A stretch of 64,000 nt of DNA from Bacillus amyloliquefaciens DSM 7 = ATCC 23350. GTDB taxonomy: Bacteria > Bacillota > Bacilli > Bacillales > Bacillaceae. The stretch's first letter is position 1. Each line of letters begins with the position of its first letter. The position numbers and the translations under genes are program-made. Location of the stretch: positions 2,041,001-2,105,000 of the forward strand of contig NC_014551.1 of the NCBI RefSeq assembly GCF_000196735.1. The letters run 5' to 3'. Under the pieces are notes generated by a model. The model had not been told where the DNA came from, made no database searches, and saw nothing but the letters and a program-made list of their open reading frames with translations. This document shows, in pieces, positions 51,374 to 59,532 of the stretch.

Positions 51374-51383
51374 AAAACAATAG

Positions 51384-51437
51384 AAAAACCCTCTTTTATA
51401 TGGTGTAATAGATAAAACCATAAGAGGAGGGTTTTTT
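51384..51437 (+). promoter_or_regulatory. Hairpin that ends yocC and masks the yocD ribosome site
   Basis: AAAAACCCTC (51384-51393) pairs with GAGGGTTTTT (around 51427-51436). An inner stem TATGGT/ACCATA extends it. The 3' arm contains the yocD Shine-Dalgarno AGGAGGG, and the TTG start lies right after the T run. Confidence 0.65.
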
Positions 51438-51438
51438 C

Positions 51439-52416
51439 TTGTACCCGGAAAAATTGAAAAAAGGTGACGGCATTCGTATTGTTTCTCCGGCAACAAGCAT
51501 GTCCGTCATGTCAGAAGAAAATATAAATGCCGCAAAGACAAAATTGGAGGAGCTGGGTTTTTGTGTCTCTTTTTCAGAGTATGCGAAAGAAATAAATGAA
51601 TTTGATTCATCATCCATTGAATCGCGTGTCCGGGATCTGCACGAAGCTTTCGCTGATCCTGACATCAAAGCCGTTTTGACGACACTCGGCGGATTCCAAT
51701 CAAATCAGCTGCTCCGTTATCTTGATTATGAAATCATCAAGCGGCACCCGAAAATCCTTTGCGGCTATTCAGATATTACCGCCCTCGGCCATTCGATTTA
51801 TCAAAAAACCGGGCTTGTTACATATTCTGGCCCCCATTTTTCTTCATTCGCCATGAAAAAAGGATTGGACTATACGATTGACTCTTTCTTAGCCTGCTGT
51901 GCTTCTGACACTCCGTATGAAGTACTGCCTTCAGCCGAGTGGAGCGATGACAAATGGTATATGGACCAGGAGGACAGACGTTTTTATCGGAATCCGGGAC
52001 CGCTCGTCATTCAATCCGGTTATGCGGAAGGAACACTGATCGGAGGAAACCTATGCACCCTGAATCTTCTGCAAGGCACGGAATACTTTCCCGAGATGGA
52101 ACAAGTAATTCTGTTTATAGAAGATGATCATATGTCTAACATTCATATGTTTGATCGGGATTTGCAGTCACTCATCCATCTCCCCGCTTTTTCAGCCGTG
52201 AAAGGAATTGTTATCGGACGGTTCCAGCATGCTTCAAATGTGTCTGAAGAGGCTCTGCGTGCCGTCATCCGTACGAAAGAAGAACTGTCGTCCATGCCCG
52301 TTATCGCAAATGCTGATTTCGGCCATACCACACCTCTGATGACATTCCCGATCGGAGGAACATGCAGGATAGAAGCCGGCTCAGAAGGCGGACGGATATG
52401 GATCGACCAGCATTAA
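51439..52416 (+). CDS. yocD: YocD, LD-carboxypeptidase family (S66) protein
   Basis: 325 residues from a TTG seven bases after AGGAGGG. Family S66 triad: Ser in LCGYSDITALGH, Glu in LFIEDDHMSN, His in NADFGHTTPLMTFPIGG near the end. LD-carboxypeptidases remove the terminal D-Ala from tetrapeptides in peptidoglycan recycling; the MccF branch cleaves peptide antibiotics. Which branch applies is not decided. No signal peptide, so cytoplasmic. Confidence 0.86.
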   Translation: MYPEKLKKGDGIRIVSPATSMSVMSEENINAAKTKLEELGFCVSFSEYAKEINEFDSSSIESRVRDLHEAFADPDIKAVLTTLGGFQSNQLLRYLDYEIIKRHPKILCGYSDITALGHSIYQKTGLVTYSGPHFSSFAMKKGLDYTIDSFLACCASDTPYEVLPSAEWSDDKWYMDQEDRRFYRNPGPLVIQSGYAEGTLIGGNLCTLNLLQGTEYFPEMEQVILFIEDDHMSNIHMFDRDLQSLIHLPAFSAVKGIVIGRFQHASNVSEEALRAVIRTKEELSSMPVIANADFGHTTPLMTFPIGGTCRIEAGSEGGRIWIDQH

Positions 52417-52418
52417 CA

Positions 52419-52450
52419 CAAGAAGACGGGGCTGCTTTCCCGTCTTTTTG
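52419..52450. terminator. Terminator between yocD and the convergent gene
   Basis: AAGACGGG and CCCGTCTT arms around a short loop, with T5 after. Confidence 0.75.
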
Positions 52451-52452
52451 TG

Positions 52453-52833
52453 TTAATGCCCCGGCGTGCGCGGAGCGATCTTGAACCGGCCGTCAGCCGC
52501 TGGCATCACCCATACGGGCGCTCCTTCATAAAAACGGCTGATTTCTTCATGACACACGGCATGTGCCAGTTCGCGTTTATCATACGTTCCGTCTTGATTT
52601 TTCATGTCTAAAAGGAGAACAAGCCCGCACCTGCCATTCATCGTTACGCCGGTGTGTCTCACCTTTTCAATAACGGCGGGCCTTCCCTTCCCTCTTTCAA
52701 GCGCCTGAAACATCCTCAGAGCTGGCATAGACAATCCGATGACCAGCACAATGGCGCAAGCTGTGCATATACCTGCTTGAAATATCGGTGATTCTGTGAA
52801 GGCATTCCATAAAAATATAAGTTCCGGCTCCAT
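52453..52833 (-). CDS. Small membrane-anchored hypothetical protein in the des position
   Basis: 126 residues from the ATG at 52833 (gaaggga upstream). One transmembrane helix (FQAGICTACAIVLVIGLSM), then a beta-rich domain with VRHTGVTMNGRCGLVLLLDM and GAPVWVMPAADGRF, reminiscent of small OB-like domains. No family recognised. In B. subtilis 168 the desaturase genes des-desKR lie between yocD and yocH; here they are absent and this gene is present. Confidence 0.65.
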   Translation of the reverse strand: MEPELIFLWNAFTESPIFQAGICTACAIVLVIGLSMPALRMFQALERGKGRPAVIEKVRHTGVTMNGRCGLVLLLDMKNQDGTYDKRELAHAVCHEEISRFYEGAPVWVMPAADGRFKIAPRTPGH

Positions 52834-52951
52834 TCGAATCATCCCTTCAGATGCCGTTTTCAAAATCATTGTCTCCATATCATATTCGAGGAACGCTTTT
52901 TCTTTTTCAGCATATAACGATTATACACAGACAAAAAAGGGAAGAAAAAAG

Positions 52952-52977
52952 AACACAAGGCATTTTGCCTTGTGTCC
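52952..52977 (-). terminator. Terminator of yocH
   Basis: ACACAAGGCA-tt-TGCCTTGTGT with a T run on the minus strand. Confidence 0.85.
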
Positions 52978-52995
52978 TTCACTCTCTATATGAAA

Positions 52996-53868
52996 CTAGT
53001 CTAATACTTTAACATTTACTGTTCTGACGCCCCAGTTGTTAGCGTCACTTTTCTTTGCAACAAATACGTCAATTTTATTTCCTTTAATTGCGCCGCCTGT
53101 ATCTGCTGCTGTTGCTACTCCGTAACCTTCAACATAAACCTTAGAGCCCAGCGGAATGACACTTGGGTCTACCGCGATGACTTTTGCATCAGGGTTTTTG
53201 TTTAAGTCAACTCCGGTTGCCGTTACACCGGAAATGCCGCCGTCGTTAGCAGAGTAAGCAGTTGCAGTCATTGTCAGCTGCTTTTTAGGCTCTTGTTGGT
53301 TTGTATTTGATTGAACAGGCTGCTGTTTTGCTTCGACAGCCTTCGCTTCTTGTTTAGGTTGTTGTTGTTCTTGAACAGGTTCTTGTTTAGGCTGCTCTTT
53401 TTGGACAGCTTCTTGTTTTGGCTGTGCTGTCTCTGCAGCTGGTTTTTGTTCAGTTTGCGGCTGGCTGGCTTCTTGAGCCGGCTGTGCAGCCTGAGCCTGA
53501 CCTTTTACCTTTAAGGTTGTGCCTGCGTAAATGATATCTGATTGCAAGTTATTCAAGCTTTTCAGATTGTTGACTGATGTTCCGAATTTCTGAGCAATTT
53601 TCCAGAGGCTGTCGCCCTGCTTCACTGTGTACTGCCCAGATGTGGTTGTTTCTACTGAAGAAATAGTCAGTTTCTCTCCTTCAATGATTAAATCAGAAGA
53701 TAACTGATTCCATTCTTTTAGGTCCTTTAGGTTCACTCCGTTTTTTTGCGAGATCCCCCAGAGCGTATCACCCTTTTGCACCGTGATTTCTTTTGCAGAA
53801 GCGTGAGCTCCAAATGCAGTTGTTGAAATTGCTGCAACTGCCACAAAGGACATAATCGTCTTCTTCAT
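52996..53868 (-). CDS. yocH: YocH, secreted cell-wall-binding muralytic protein
   Basis: 290 residues from the ATG at 53868 (gggagg upstream). Signal peptide to HASAKE, two LysM domains (ITVQKGDTLWGISQKNG; YTVKQGDSLWKIAQKFG), then a Gln/Pro/Glu-rich linker and a C-terminal 3D/double-psi beta-barrel domain (TATAYSANDGGISGVTATG; Asp-rich end ADTGGAIKGNKIDVFV). The domain type suggests lytic transglycosylase activity. YocH is a WalRK target in B. subtilis, and a perfect WalR box lies upstream here. Confidence 0.92.
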   Translation of the reverse strand: MKKTIMSFVAVAAISTTAFGAHASAKEITVQKGDTLWGISQKNGVNLKDLKEWNQLSSDLIIEGEKLTISSVETTTSGQYTVKQGDSLWKIAQKFGTSVNNLKSLNNLQSDIIYAGTTLKVKGQAQAAQPAQEASQPQTEQKPAAETAQPKQEAVQKEQPKQEPVQEQQQPKQEAKAVEAKQQPVQSNTNQQEPKKQLTMTATAYSANDGGISGVTATGVDLNKNPDAKVIAVDPSVIPLGSKVYVEGYGVATAADTGGAIKGNKIDVFVAKKSDANNWGVRTVNVKVLD

Positions 53869-53964
53869 AAGTAAATCCTCCCTTGTTAGCTTTTTATTGG
53901 CGGCTAACAGGTGATATCGTAACATATGAAAATGTCAGTTCAATAACAAAACGATTTGATTTAG

Positions 53965-53981
53965 ATTACAGTTCCTTTACA
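53965..53981 (-). promoter_or_regulatory. WalR box upstream of yocH
   Basis: On the minus strand TGTAAA-ggaac-TGTAAT, an exact match to TGTWAH-N5-TGTWAH, about 100 bases before the yocH start. Confidence 0.8.
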
Positions 53982-54103
53982 TGAAACATTTCTCTCGCTT
54001 GGTAAGTCTTGCTGAAACCCTGATACAGCAAGGGGTTTCAAGCTTCTGATTTTTCCGTTGCGACCGGAAAACATAATGTGTAAATCTCTAAAAAAACTTT
54101 TTT

Positions 54104-55882
54104 TCACTCTGTTTCTCTTACATAATTTCGGATTTCTTCTAAAAAAAGCGCTCCGTATTTCAATCTTTTTTGTTCCCCTACCCCTTTTACGGAAAGAAGA
54201 TCATGATCTGTTTTCGGAAGTTTCGCCGACATTTCTTTTAACGTCTGATCTGAGAACACGACAAATGGAGGCACGCCTTGTTCCGCTGCGATCTCTTTGC
54301 GGAGACGCCGGAGAATCTCAAATAATTCATCGTTTTCGGTAACGGCGGCGGCCTCTAAGGCTTCTTTTCTCGCGACTGCGCTCTTTCCAAGCAGAACATC
54401 CCTGCCTTTTTGTGTGACCATAAGCGTCGGAAATGTACCGTCCGCCATTCTGATATATTCATCTGAAATCAGGAATTCGATAAAATCACTGATTTCCCCT
54501 GTTGTTTGATGCTTCATAATGCCGTATGTGGACAGGCTGCTGAAGCCGTTTTCCAGCACTTTTTTATTTTTTGACCCGTTAAGCACCTGTGCGACCATCG
54601 TTTTTCCGAAACGCTCATTCATTCTGATAATACATGACAATACCATCTGCGCTTCTTTTGTGACGTCATGGGCTGTCCTTGTATCAGTGCAATTGCCGCA
54701 TGCTCCGCAAGCTTCTGCCTCACTCTCGCCGAAATACTTCAGAATAAACCGCTGCAGGCAATCTTCCGTATGACAGTAATCCACCATCTGTCTCAGTTTT
54801 TTGAGATCCTGCTTTTGTTTTTCTTCTCCGGCTGCCGATTGGTCTATTAAAAAGCGCTGCACCATAATATCCTGCGGAGAAAACAAGAGCACGCACTCGC
54901 TATCGAGACCGTCGCGCCCGGCCCGTCCGGCTTCCTGATAATAGCTCTCCATATCTTTTGGAATCTGTGCGTGGAGAACGAATCTGATGTTGCTCTTGTC
55001 GATTCCCATTCCGAAAGCTGACGTGGCAACCATTACTTGTATCTGATCGTTAAGAAACCGCTCCTGCTGCTCTTTTCTGTCATCATCTGCCAATCCGCCG
55101 TGATAACGGCCGGCATTAATGCCGCTGCGTTTTAATTTCTCATATATACGGTCGGTTTCTTTTCTGGTCGCTGCATATATAATGCCGGCTTCGTGTTTAT
55201 TTCTGTCCAGGTACTGCTCGATAAAACGGTCTTTGTTTTCGCCCTTTGCTACTTTGAACGTTAAATTCTCTCTGGCAAAACCGGTATAGACAGTATGTTC
55301 TTTATGAATATGAAGCTGCTTGCAGATATCATCATGAACCTCAGGCGTAGCCGTCGCCGTTAACGCGATAATGACGGGAGGTTCTTTTAATTCATTAAAA
55401 AGGATTTCAATATTCCGGTAACTCGGCCTGAAATCATGCCCCCATTGCGATATACAGTGAGCTTCGTCTATGGCGACAAGAGGAACCGTAATATTCTGCA
55501 GGATGTGAATGAATTCAGGAGAAGTCAAACGCTCCGGTGTTATGTAAAAGAGCCGGTAAGCCCCTTCTTTCAAACCGGTCAGTCGCTCATGAATGTCCCG
55601 GCTTGTCTGAGTGCTGTTAATATAAGCTGCCGCGATACCCGCTTCTTCAAGCGCGTCGACTTGATCTTTCATTAAGGAAATAAGAGGGGAAATAACGATA
55701 GTGGTACCTTCAAACAGAAGTGCGGGAATCTGATAGCAGATTGATTTTCCGCCCCCCGTCGGCATAATGCAGACCGTGTTTTTTCTCTCCTCTGCAACTG
55801 ATTGTATCGCCTGCTTTTGGCCCGCGCGAAGACTGTCGTAGCCAAAATAATGCGCCAGAAGGGATTGGGCTTTATCCAGCAT
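54104..55882 (-). CDS. recQ: ATP-dependent DNA helicase RecQ
   Basis: 592 residues. Helicase domains with Walker A MPTGGGKSICYQIPAL, DEAH box IDEAHCISQWGHDFRPSY and motif VI QEAGRAGRDG. The zinc-binding RQC cysteines are around CHTEDCLQRF and ACGACGNC, and a C-terminal HRDC domain starts near residue 515. It unwinds recombination intermediates and stalled forks. This is YocI of B. subtilis. It ends just before the 6S-2 RNA gene, which has the same direction upstream. Confidence 0.95.
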   Translation of the reverse strand: MLDKAQSLLAHYFGYDSLRAGQKQAIQSVAEERKNTVCIMPTGGGKSICYQIPALLFEGTTIVISPLISLMKDQVDALEEAGIAAAYINSTQTSRDIHERLTGLKEGAYRLFYITPERLTSPEFIHILQNITVPLVAIDEAHCISQWGHDFRPSYRNIEILFNELKEPPVIIALTATATPEVHDDICKQLHIHKEHTVYTGFARENLTFKVAKGENKDRFIEQYLDRNKHEAGIIYAATRKETDRIYEKLKRSGINAGRYHGGLADDDRKEQQERFLNDQIQVMVATSAFGMGIDKSNIRFVLHAQIPKDMESYYQEAGRAGRDGLDSECVLLFSPQDIMVQRFLIDQSAAGEEKQKQDLKKLRQMVDYCHTEDCLQRFILKYFGESEAEACGACGNCTDTRTAHDVTKEAQMVLSCIIRMNERFGKTMVAQVLNGSKNKKVLENGFSSLSTYGIMKHQTTGEISDFIEFLISDEYIRMADGTFPTLMVTQKGRDVLLGKSAVARKEALEAAAVTENDELFEILRRLRKEIAAEQGVPPFVVFSDQTLKEMSAKLPKTDHDLLSVKGVGEQKRLKYGALFLEEIRNYVRETE

Positions 55883-55961
55883 ATGTTGTAAAACCTCACT
55901 TTGTCTTTGATTCTTTCATTTTATCATACTGATAAAGAGTTAAGCTCATAGGCATTCCAAA

Positions 55962-56173
55962 ATAAAAAGCCATCTCCGCAAGGGAAATGGCTTTCGCTAC
56001 GTATGCCGTACGCAAGTAAGAAAGTTTTAAACCACCACTCCTCAAAGTGGGTGTTTGCAGAAGCGTTCCTGTCGTCCTCTGCAATGGAGGCATGACATTC
56101 CGGCTCCGATATAAAACTCCCTATTACAGCTTAAAGGTTAAAACTTAATTAACAATACGAACACTGTAGCTTC
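55962..56173 (-). ncRNA. bsrB: 6S-2 RNA (BsrB)
   Basis: The recQ-azoR1 gap carries the known position of the second 6S RNA of B. subtilis. On the minus strand a promoter TTGCCA (56208-56203), 17 bases, TAGGAT (56185-56180) is followed by about 210 bases rich in long-range pairing, and ends in the terminator AAAGCCATTTCCC...GGAGATGGCTTTTTA. Length agrees with the known species of about 203 nt. It binds RNA polymerase. Confidence 0.7.
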
Positions 56174-56361
56174 TCTTATATCCTACACCATCAGTCGTAT
56201 TTTGGCAAGAGGGTTAATTCTTTTACAGAAAACCTTTTTTCTGTGTAAAAAATGCTTTTATCTCCATAAAAGTTGTTTTTTCGACAAAATATCAATATAT
56301 CAATATAAGATCACTGCGAAAGTTGTCACCAGTTTCTTCTATATATAATAGAAAAAACTCT

Positions 56362-56392
56362 TACACCCTAAAGGGCGCAAGAGTTTTTGGAA
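56362..56392 (-). terminator. Terminator of azoR1
   Basis: AACTCTT and AAGAGTT outer arms enclosing CACCCTAAAGGGCG, T-rich at the exit. Confidence 0.75.
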
Positions 56393-56393
56393 A

Positions 56394-57020
56394 TTAGAAT
56401 TTTGCAGCCAGATCTTTCGCTTCTTGCAGTCCTTTTTCAATGATCGCTTGAGCGTTATCCGGTGCGGCGTTATGGCCTTCAACGACAACAGTGTGCAGAT
56501 CTTGAACTCCCCAGAAGCCGAGAACGGTTTTCATGAAGTTTAATGACATTTCAAGAGATGCCATCGGTCCTTCAGAATATACGCCGCCGCGTGCATTTAA
56601 GAGTGCTACTTTTTTATCCCCCATCAAACCTTTAGGCCCTTCAGGCGTGTATGTGAAAGTAACCCCTGCGCGAGACAGGTAATCAACATAAGTATGAAGC
56701 ACAGCAGGCACTGTGAAGTTCCAAAGCGGGAATGCAAACACAACTTTGTCAGCTTTGACGAATTGGTTTAAGTAAATGTCAGCAGTTGATGCTTGTTTTT
56801 TCTCTTCGTCTGTCATTTCAATTCCTTTTGAAGCTTTGAATGTTCCGTTAATCATATCTCTTCCGAGGTAAGGAAGGTTTTCATTATGAAGATCAAGTTC
56901 GATCACTTCATCATTCGGATTGTTTTCTTTATAAGCAGCCAAAAACGCTTCGTATAATTTTACGGATACGCCTTCTTCAGCCGTACGGTCACTTGATTTT
57001 ACAAATAATACTTGAGACAT
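56394..57020 (-). CDS. azoR1: FMN-dependent NADH-azoreductase AzoR1
   Basis: 208 residues, flavodoxin-like fold: FMN-binding FVKSSDRTAEEGVSVKLYEA, then FAFPLWNFTVPAVLHTYVDY and LNARGGVYSEG. It reduces quinones and azo compounds by two electrons, protecting against electrophile stress. B. subtilis YocJ is repressed by YodB, and a YodB-like dyad lies 32 bases upstream of the start. Ribosome site gggagg. Confidence 0.92.
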   Translation of the reverse strand: MSQVLFVKSSDRTAEEGVSVKLYEAFLAAYKENNPNDEVIELDLHNENLPYLGRDMINGTFKASKGIEMTDEEKKQASTADIYLNQFVKADKVVFAFPLWNFTVPAVLHTYVDYLSRAGVTFTYTPEGPKGLMGDKKVALLNARGGVYSEGPMASLEMSLNFMKTVLGFWGVQDLHTVVVEGHNAAPDNAQAIIEKGLQEAKDLAAKF

Positions 57021-57051
57021 TCTAAATTCCTCCCGGTAATCTTTTAATATT

Positions 57052-57066
57052 TACTTACAAATAGTA
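57052..57066 (-). promoter_or_regulatory. Candidate YodB operator of azoR1
   Basis: TACTATTTGTAAGTA on the minus strand is a TACT-N7-AGTA dyad like the known YodB sites, in the promoter region of azoR1. Confidence 0.55.
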
Positions 57067-57165
57067 TGTTACTTTCTTTTTTATATAAAGTCAACGTTTT
57101 TATTTCGATTCCGAGATTTTTTTATGGAATAAAAAAACAGGTACATGTGAATGTACCTGCTGATA

Positions 57166-57657
57166 TTATTGTGAATCCTGCTCGCGATCCAGGATTTCGT
57201 AAGTTTGTGAGCTTTTTTGATCAACGGTTTCTTTATTTGAGAGGTCTTTCACCTGCTCGTGGAAATCCCTTTCATATGACGGAGCGTCTGTTTTCACATC
57301 TCCCTCTGCTTCTCGCTGCGCTTCGACAGTCATTCTGGCGTACGGAACGGCTTCAAGCCTTTCATACGGAATTTCTTTTCCCGTTTTTTCGCATATTCCG
57401 TATGTTCCTTTATCGATTCGCTCGAGGGCGTCGTTCACTTCATCTAAAAGATTCTGATCGACTTCATCCAAGGTCTGATTCGTGACCCTGTCCAAATAAA
57501 TGCTTCCGTGATCAGCTAAGTGATTATCTACTCCGTTCGACAGTTCCCCTGTGTCTTCACTCATTGAATGATTTTCTTTTGATTCTCCCTGAAGACTTTC
57601 CTTTAAATCGATTAATTTATGATAAAGACTGTCCCGCTGTTCTTTTGATAATGACAT
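57166..57657 (-). CDS. yocK: YocK, DksA/TraR-family protein
   Basis: 163 residues from the ATG at 57657 (aaggag nine bases upstream); the open frame runs much further but overlaps the previous gene. An N-terminal coiled coil (SLSKEQRDSLYHKLIDLKES) is followed by the DksA-like segment GTYGICEKTGKEIPYERL, where the zinc-finger cysteines are reduced to a single Cys. Members such as YteA and YlyA bind RNA polymerase; YocK function is not established. Often general-stress regulated in this group. Confidence 0.82.
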   Translation of the reverse strand: MSLSKEQRDSLYHKLIDLKESLQGESKENHSMSEDTGELSNGVDNHLADHGSIYLDRVTNQTLDEVDQNLLDEVNDALERIDKGTYGICEKTGKEIPYERLEAVPYARMTVEAQREAEGDVKTDAPSYERDFHEQVKDLSNKETVDQKSSQTYEILDREQDSQ

Positions 57658-57739
57658 ATTCAGCATCTCCTTTTTCGTCTGTATTCCTAGAGTCACAGTT
57701 ATTACATACCCTCGAAAAAGGCGGCTGAAACAATGGAGA

Positions 57740-58120
57740 TCAGTGCTTTCTCCCCCTGATCGTGACATTCGGGGCCGGCTGCTTTGTCTGTCTTTCTTCT
57801 TTTGCAGCATCATTTTGCTGGTTGTCCCGAAATTCTTCAGGGCAGGCTTTTTTGAGCTGATGCTCCGGCGTATGGTATGTGGCGCCGATATTCAGCATTC
57901 CGCTCAGCTCTCCTATATTCAGCTTTTCAAAATCAATGTTGTAGACGACTTTGTCCACTTTGACGCGCTCGATATGGACATATGTTTTTTCCCCTTCAAT
58001 CGTTTGCGGCTCAGGATGACATTTATCCTGAAGCTCATCAAGCTGTTGCTCTACTTTCTTAAGCCTGTCTAGTTCTTCTTCACATACTTTTTTGAAAAGC
58101 TCTTTCATTATTTTTTTCAA
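57740..58120 (-). CDS. yocL: YocL, GerPC-like protein
   Basis: 126 residues from a TTG at 58120. An N-terminal coiled coil (KKVCEEELDRLKKVEQQLDEL) and the segment YNIDFEKLNIGELSGMLNIG, which is the hallmark of the GerPC family of spore coat permeability proteins. The C-terminus is polar and low complexity. It lies back-to-back with a GerPA/PF-type gene at 58213, supporting a link to spore germination. The start codon has only a weak ribosome site. Confidence 0.7.
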   Translation of the reverse strand: MKKIMKELFKKVCEEELDRLKKVEQQLDELQDKCHPEPQTIEGEKTYVHIERVKVDKVVYNIDFEKLNIGELSGMLNIGATYHTPEHQLKKACPEEFRDNQQNDAAKEERQTKQPAPNVTIRGRKH

Positions 58121-58212
58121 GAAAAATCACTTCTTTCCCCGTCACTCTTGGAAAGTTCTATGCGTCCTGCATTACGAATATATAAACATGGTATACAAAA
58201 AGGAGGTGAATC

Positions 58213-58446
58213 ATGATGTTTTTTCCATCCGTTATCAACTTTGAGCATATAAAAATGAACGGTGTCAGCGGCGGAGCGACGTTTAACACCGGTTCTTCCG
58301 TGATACTGAGGCGCACAGCCGTTAATAAAAGAAATGAAGGGTACGGTGAACAAAGCGGAGATTGCACCGTTGTCGTTATCCCTATCATGAGTATCGATGA
58401 TACAGATCTAATCGACAGCACCGCCAATAAGGTCAGCCTTCGATAA
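58213..58446 (+). CDS. GerPA/GerPF-family spore germination protein (first)
   Basis: 77 residues, ATG six bases after aaggaggtg. PF10676-type pattern: FEHIKMNGVSGGATFNTGSS, YGEQSGDCTVVVIPI, and the end DDTDLIDSTANKVSLR. GerP proteins let germinants cross the spore coat. It overlaps the convergent yocM stop by 14 bases. It forms a set with the genes at 58986 and 59255. Confidence 0.75.
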   Translation: MMFFPSVINFEHIKMNGVSGGATFNTGSSVILRRTAVNKRNEGYGEQSGDCTVVVIPIMSIDDTDLIDSTANKVSLR

Positions 58447-58915
58447 TGATTTGGCTTGCATCCCCCAGATGTTTAGCAATTGATATATATAAAATTCCGT
58501 CTTTGAACACCGCCTGCATTCCCTTCGTTCCCTGAGCGGAATGAGGAAGGTCGAGTTTTTTTTCGAAATCGCCGTATTTTCCGGTCTTCTGTTTAAAATC
58601 CTGTTCATTGAAGAAGGATTTTCTCGTGCCTTTTACGACAATATACTCTCCGTAGGACAGCAGCTGAACATCTTGTTTCCGGTAGCCGGGCAAATACAGC
58701 AAAAATTGGAGCTCATCATGGGTTTCCACAATATCTATAAGAGGAAAAGCATCCTCATTCTTTCTCATTTGCCCATCTCCCTGTTGAAAGGGAAAGTTAG
58801 AATGGCCGTTTTGAAATGATTTCAATTGTTCATCATCAAAAACGTTTTTCCAAAAATCGCCGCCGGACATGTTTTGCGCCATTTCCATCCATTGCTTCAT
58901 CTTGTCGAAGTCCAT
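58433..58915 (-). CDS. yocM: Hsp20/alpha-crystallin family protein YocM
   Basis: 160 residues from the ATG at 58915 (agggggcg upstream); the frame is open 16 codons further. An N-terminal region rich in Met and Gln (DKMKQWMEMAQNMSGGDFW) precedes an alpha-crystallin domain (VETHDELQFLLYLPGYRKQD to MQAVFKDGILYISIAK). Small heat shock proteins hold unfolding proteins; YocM of B. subtilis is linked to salt stress. Its location inside a gerP-like set is notable. Confidence 0.85.
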   Translation of the reverse strand: MDFDKMKQWMEMAQNMSGGDFWKNVFDDEQLKSFQNGHSNFPFQQGDGQMRKNEDAFPLIDIVETHDELQFLLYLPGYRKQDVQLLSYGEYIVVKGTRKSFFNEQDFKQKTGKYGDFEKKLDLPHSAQGTKGMQAVFKDGILYISIAKHLGDASQIIIEG

Positions 58916-58985
58916 TTTTATCGCCCCCTGTTTAAGCATACGGTCATAACAGCCGGCATACACCTGTATTAAAGGAGGTTTGCCT

Positions 58986-59189
58986 GTGGTTCAACCAACT
59001 CCATATATCAATATTAATATTTTCATGTTGAAAATTAATTCCTTTGAAAATGCTTCAGCGGTGAATGTCGGACAAAATTTACTGGCAGAATGGCAGAATT
59101 CTGATAAAAAGAATCAGGGATACGGACAGAATTTTGGGGATGCGAGCGGCTTTTTTGGCACGAACGGCAAAGTGGATGACAGGGATTAA
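58986..59189 (+). CDS. GerPA/GerPF-family protein (second, divergent from yocM)
   Basis: 67 residues from a GTG at 58986; aaaggagg lies seven bases upstream, which rules out the earlier TTG. The product VQPTPYININIFMLKINSFE then ASAVNVGQNLLAEWQNSD and YGQNFGDASGFF fits the PF10676 pattern, with the G-x-N-F-G-D signature. The hydrophilic C-terminus ends GKVDDRD. Likely a spore coat or germination accessory protein. Confidence 0.7.
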   Translation: MVQPTPYININIFMLKINSFENASAVNVGQNLLAEWQNSDKKNQGYGQNFGDASGFFGTNGKVDDRD

Positions 59190-59254
59190 ATTGATTCTCC
59201 GTCTACCTTCGAGTCAGCATGCGATAAAATTCCCGCCGGGAAAGGAGGCCCATT

Positions 59255-59488
59255 ATGATGTTTTCGCCGGTTTTGGTAAATGTAGGGGGCTTTAAAGTGA
59301 ATGCGGCCGACCGCGGTTCTTCCATTACGATCGGCCCCTATCAGCAAATCGATTATTTTTTATCCAATAAGATCAACTACGGATTCGGTGAAGAAAATGG
59401 TGATTTGGCACCGATTTATATTCCCATCAGTTCTATTGCTGATCCGGATCTTATTGACTCGAACTCCGGAAAAACAAGCATTATCTAA
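59255..59488 (+). CDS. GerPA/GerPF-family protein (third)
   Basis: 77 residues, ATG six bases after aaaggagg. It resembles the first copy along its length: MMFSPVLVNVGGFKVNAADR, INYGFGEENGDLAPIYIPIS and the end DPDLIDSNSGKTSII. A duplication of one ancestral gene is likely. It follows the second copy by 65 bases and ends in a strong terminator. It may be yocN of B. subtilis, which I am not certain of. Confidence 0.75.
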   Translation: MMFSPVLVNVGGFKVNAADRGSSITIGPYQQIDYFLSNKINYGFGEENGDLAPIYIPISSIADPDLIDSNSGKTSII

Positions 59489-59524
59489 TAAAAAAGCCAT
59501 CCGCCTGCATTCGGATGGCTTTTA
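59489..59524. terminator. Terminator between the third GerPF-like gene and yozO
   Basis: AAAAGCCATCCG and CGGATGGCTTTT arms, suitable for both converging genes. Confidence 0.85.
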
Positions 59525-59532
59525 TGTCATAT

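Noticed and set aside
57658..57813. Long N-terminal extension of yocK
   Set aside because: Sequence is not protein-like, overlaps yocL, and a proper ribosome site marks the start at 57657.
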